Source: UTCHB3 sp008363265 (GTDB taxonomy: Bacteria; Bacteroidota; Ignavibacteria; Ignavibacteriales; Ignavibacteriaceae). From it: 64,000 bases of DNA. How positions within the stretch are numbered: position 1 is the stretch's first letter; each line of letters starts with the position of its first letter. The notes below the pieces were generated by a model that saw only the letters and a program-made list of their open reading frames with translations, ran no database searches and was not told the DNA's origin. Positions 61,793 through 64,000 of this stretch are shown here, piece by piece. The translations under genes were made by a program, and so were the position numbers. The stretch spans positions 1 to 64,000 of the forward strand of contig BTUW01000003.1 of NCBI GenBank assembly GCA_045863055.1. Direction: 5' to 3'.

Positions 61793-63874
61793 TTACTTTT
61801 GCATCTTAAAAAAGAGTTCCTTGGCAGTTGGCACAGGAAGCTCGCATACTGAATTGCTGCAGAGATAGAAGAAACAGCCGTTCTCACCGGGTGTCATTTC
61901 TGCAGTGAAAGGAGCAAGTTGGTCGATCATTTTGGTGTTTTCTTTATCTTTTAAGATCACTGAAACATTTGAATAGGCCGGTTTTGCCAACTCAACCAAT
62001 GCTGCCTTAATTTCGGAATTATCCCTCTCTCCAACAATAACAAGCTCATATGAGCGGTAAAGTAGAGGTTCTAGTGCCGCGAGGAAAAATGAGTGCGCGA
62101 AAGGTGCTTTTTCGATGTTTGGATAAAATCCTCTGATAAGGTCATTCGCCACGCTGAAATACTCATCATTTCCGGTATAGTGAAAAAGAGAGAGGAGTAC
62201 TTTCAGCATTACGGAGTTTCCGGAAGGCATCGCCCCGTCATACACGTCTTTCCACCTTGCAGGAAGAGCTTCTGCTTTCTCAGAAGAGAAGTAGAATCCT
62301 CCGTGTTTTTTATCTTTGAACTGATGAAGGAGCACACCTGTATAATGAACTGCAAGTTCCAGATATTCCACGTTGAATGTCGCCTTGTACAGTTCGATCA
62401 GTCCGAGGGAATAGAACGCATAATCATCGAGGAATCCATCGATGCCGGCTTCACCCTCCCTGTACCTGTGAAGAAGTTGACCACCAACAACGAGTTTATT
62501 CTCAATAAACCGGGAAATTAAAACAGCTTCGTCGATGTAATCCTGATTCTTCGCATAGCGACCGGCTCTTGCAAGTGCGGCCATAAGCAATCCGTTCCAA
62601 TCAGTAAGTATCTTGTCATCAAGGTGCGGACGGATCCTTTTTACCCTTTCTTCGAGCAGTTTTCCTTTGAAATATTCAACCCTTGCCTCAAGTTGTGAAA
62701 GTTCAATATTCATCCTGGATGCCATAGTCGCAAGAGGTTCAGGAAGGTAGATAACATTTTCTCCCGTGAAACCTCCTCTTACCCGGTCAACGAAATTACC
62801 GTGCTCCTCGATTGGGAAAATAGTTTGAAACTCATGGAATTCATCTCCAAGAAGTCCCTTCAACTCGTCAAATGTCCAGACATAGAATTTACCTTCTTCA
62901 CCTTCACTGTCTGCATCCTCGGCGCTAAAAAAGCCCCCTTCCGGTGAGCGCAATTCCCTTTTAATATAGCCGAAAATGCCGGCTATAACATCGGAGTGAA
63001 AACTGTTCCCGGTGATCTTCATCGCTTCTGCATATGCGTAGATCAGCATTGCCTGATCGTAGAGCATCTTTTCGAAGTGTGGCAGGCGCCACTCCTCATC
63101 GGTAGAGTAGCGGTGGAAGCCGTCTCCAAGATGATCATAAATTCCGCCAAGTCTCATTGATATCAGCGTCATTTCCGCCATTTCAAGAGCTTTCGCCTCA
63201 CCCGTGTTAACGAAGTAATGCAGCAGAAACATTAAATTATGCGGCGAAGGGAACTTGGGGGATGAACCGAAACCTCCATGAAGCGAGTCGTATCTTTCGT
63301 TGAACTGGTTAAAAGCCTCGTCGAGCAAATCCGTTGAGACCGTTGCATGATCCTTGTTCTCCGGAACCTCATTCAGAGCACTTGTTATCTGCTCAGCCGA
63401 GGCTTCGATCTCATTTCTTCTGGTACTCCAAAGTGATGTTACCTTGTCCAGAAGGTCGATCAACCCGGTCCGGCCGTATCTTGTTTCTCTTGGGAAGTAT
63501 GTCCCTGCAAAGAACGGCTTTTTGTCGGGTTTCAGTATCACGGTCAGGGGCCAGCCGCCACTTCCGGCGATCATCTGACAAACTGCCATATATATCGAGT
63601 CGATATCGGGCCGCTCTTCCCTGTCAACCTTTACAGGAACAAAATTGGTGTTCAAAAGAGAAGCAACCACAGGGTCTTCAAAAGATTCCCTCTCCATCAC
63701 ATGGCACCAGTGACAGGTGGAATAGCCTATCGAAAGAAAAACCGGTTTGTCCTCCAATCTTGACTTCTGAAATGCCTCTTCTCCCCATGGATACCAATCC
63801 ACCGGGTTATAGGCATGCTGAAGCAGGTACGGACTTTTTTCGTTAATCAGTCTGTTTGGAATTCTATGATCCAT
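61793..63874 (-). CDS. DUF255/YyaL-type thioredoxin-domain protein
   Basis: Protein of about 693 residues. N-terminal DUF255 thioredoxin-like domain with NRLINEKSPYLLQHAYNPVDWYPWG and the CxxC in YSTCHWCHVMERESF near residue 53. The central and C-terminal parts form an alpha-barrel like N-acylglucosamine epimerases (GGIYDHLGDGFHRYSTDEEW; HFEKMLYDQAMLIYAYAEA; DGFLDDYAFYSLGLIELY). The family is common but its reaction is unproven. ATG at 63874 is given; an in-frame GTG at 63886 is equally possible. 34 nt before the nuclease gene. Confidence 0.9.
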   Translation of the reverse strand: MDHRIPNRLINEKSPYLLQHAYNPVDWYPWGEEAFQKSRLEDKPVFLSIGYSTCHWCHVMERESFEDPVVASLLNTNFVPVKVDREERPDIDSIYMAVCQMIAGSGGWPLTVILKPDKKPFFAGTYFPRETRYGRTGLIDLLDKVTSLWSTRRNEIEASAEQITSALNEVPENKDHATVSTDLLDEAFNQFNERYDSLHGGFGSSPKFPSPHNLMFLLHYFVNTGEAKALEMAEMTLISMRLGGIYDHLGDGFHRYSTDEEWRLPHFEKMLYDQAMLIYAYAEAMKITGNSFHSDVIAGIFGYIKRELRSPEGGFFSAEDADSEGEEGKFYVWTFDELKGLLGDEFHEFQTIFPIEEHGNFVDRVRGGFTGENVIYLPEPLATMASRMNIELSQLEARVEYFKGKLLEERVKRIRPHLDDKILTDWNGLLMAALARAGRYAKNQDYIDEAVLISRFIENKLVVGGQLLHRYREGEAGIDGFLDDYAFYSLGLIELYKATFNVEYLELAVHYTGVLLHQFKDKKHGGFYFSSEKAEALPARWKDVYDGAMPSGNSVMLKVLLSLFHYTGNDEYFSVANDLIRGFYPNIEKAPFAHSFFLAALEPLLYRSYELVIVGERDNSEIKAALVELAKPAYSNVSVILKDKENTKMIDQLAPFTAEMTPGENGCFFYLCSNSVCELPVPTAKELFFKMQK

Positions 63875-63926
63875 CTGTTTATCCACGACTTGGTGTTGAA
63901 GTTGAAGGGTTTTTGAACACTGAGAT

Positions 63927-64000
63927 CTATTTCAATACCGGGTTCAGAATGCCGTCAGTCTTGATCAAACTCACGATATCGCTCCAGGGGAACAAAACCT
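63927..64000 (-). CDS. C-terminal end of a further gene (partial)
   Basis: A minus-strand frame enters from the right edge and ends at TAG (63927-63929). Its last residues read VLFPWSDIVSLIKTDGILN followed by PVLK. It lies 40-52 nt upstream of the DUF255 gene. Too short to identify. Confidence 0.4.
   Translation of the reverse strand, partial: VLFPWSDIVSLIKTDGILNPVLK

Noticed and set aside
61759..61887. Longer N-terminus of the T9SS nuclease
   Set aside because: It would overlap the DUF255 gene and hide the clear signal peptide starting at 61758.

Overview
The window reads as chromosomal DNA of a member of Ignavibacteria or a close relative in the Bacteroidota/Chlorobi group. This is inferred from gene content, not from a marker gene. 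It carries an SprA-type type IX secretion (T9SS) translocon subunit, a secreted nuclease with a T9SS C-terminal sorting domain, and many small signal-peptide proteins typical of that group. The two clearest promoters have an ordinary sigma70 form (TTGACA, 17 bp, TATTTT or TATATT) rather than the TTTG-type promoters of Bacteroidetes proper. Genes are tightly packed, and several convergent pairs share their stop codons.

Layout. 1-626 is AT-rich, geneless DNA with a repeated GGGTACT motif, followed by two tandem serine tRNAs and a terminator. 0.9-5.3 kb: GNAT acetyltransferase, small secreted/VOC/beta-barrel proteins, an SbtA-type permease and MurB. 5.4-9.8 kb: a three-gene operon of IT-superfamily permease, hydantoinase/oxoprolinase-like ATPase and NanE-like epimerase. 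9.8-11.8 kb: a Prc/Tsp S41 protease. 12-17.6 kb: methylmalonyl-CoA mutase (mutA, mutB) with its GTPase chaperone MeaB. 17.6-26.4 kb: alpha/beta hydrolase, GDPD phosphodiesterase and the very large sprA. 26.6-31.1 kb: an amino-acid catabolism run upstream of sprA (PLP gamma-lyase/synthase, alanine dehydrogenase, CoA-transferase, metallophosphatase). 31.2-41.8 kb: regulatory and housekeeping genes (NtrC-type regulator, HIT protein, M1 peptidase, purM, secreted WD40 protein, a MauE-thioredoxin protein linked to an RsbW/RsbV-like partner-switching set, a sensor kinase). 41.8-49.1 kb: MATE and MFS exporters, pyrophosphatase, envelope proteins, a TatD/radical-SAM fusion and a lipoprotein.

The most striking locus is 49.2-56.1 kb. 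It is an SOS mutagenesis operon (lexA, DUF72, dinB, dnaE N-terminal half) followed by a PIN-domain toxin-antitoxin-like pair on the opposite strand and then the C-terminal half of the same polymerase. The catalytic aspartates are all in the first half; the fingers and OB parts are in the second. Both the lexA operon and the isolated second half start behind the same palindrome (ACCATACA-TT-TGTATGGT) overlapping a consensus promoter. This suggests a two-subunit translesion polymerase whose halves are co-induced by DNA damage.

The remainder (56-64 kb) holds a secreted M14 peptidase, an uncharacterised protein, OsmC, a glyoxalase-like protein, 6-phosphofructokinase, the T9SS-tagged nuclease, a DUF255 thioredoxin-domain protein and the tail of one more gene. 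All functional assignments come from reading motifs by eye; no database search was run.
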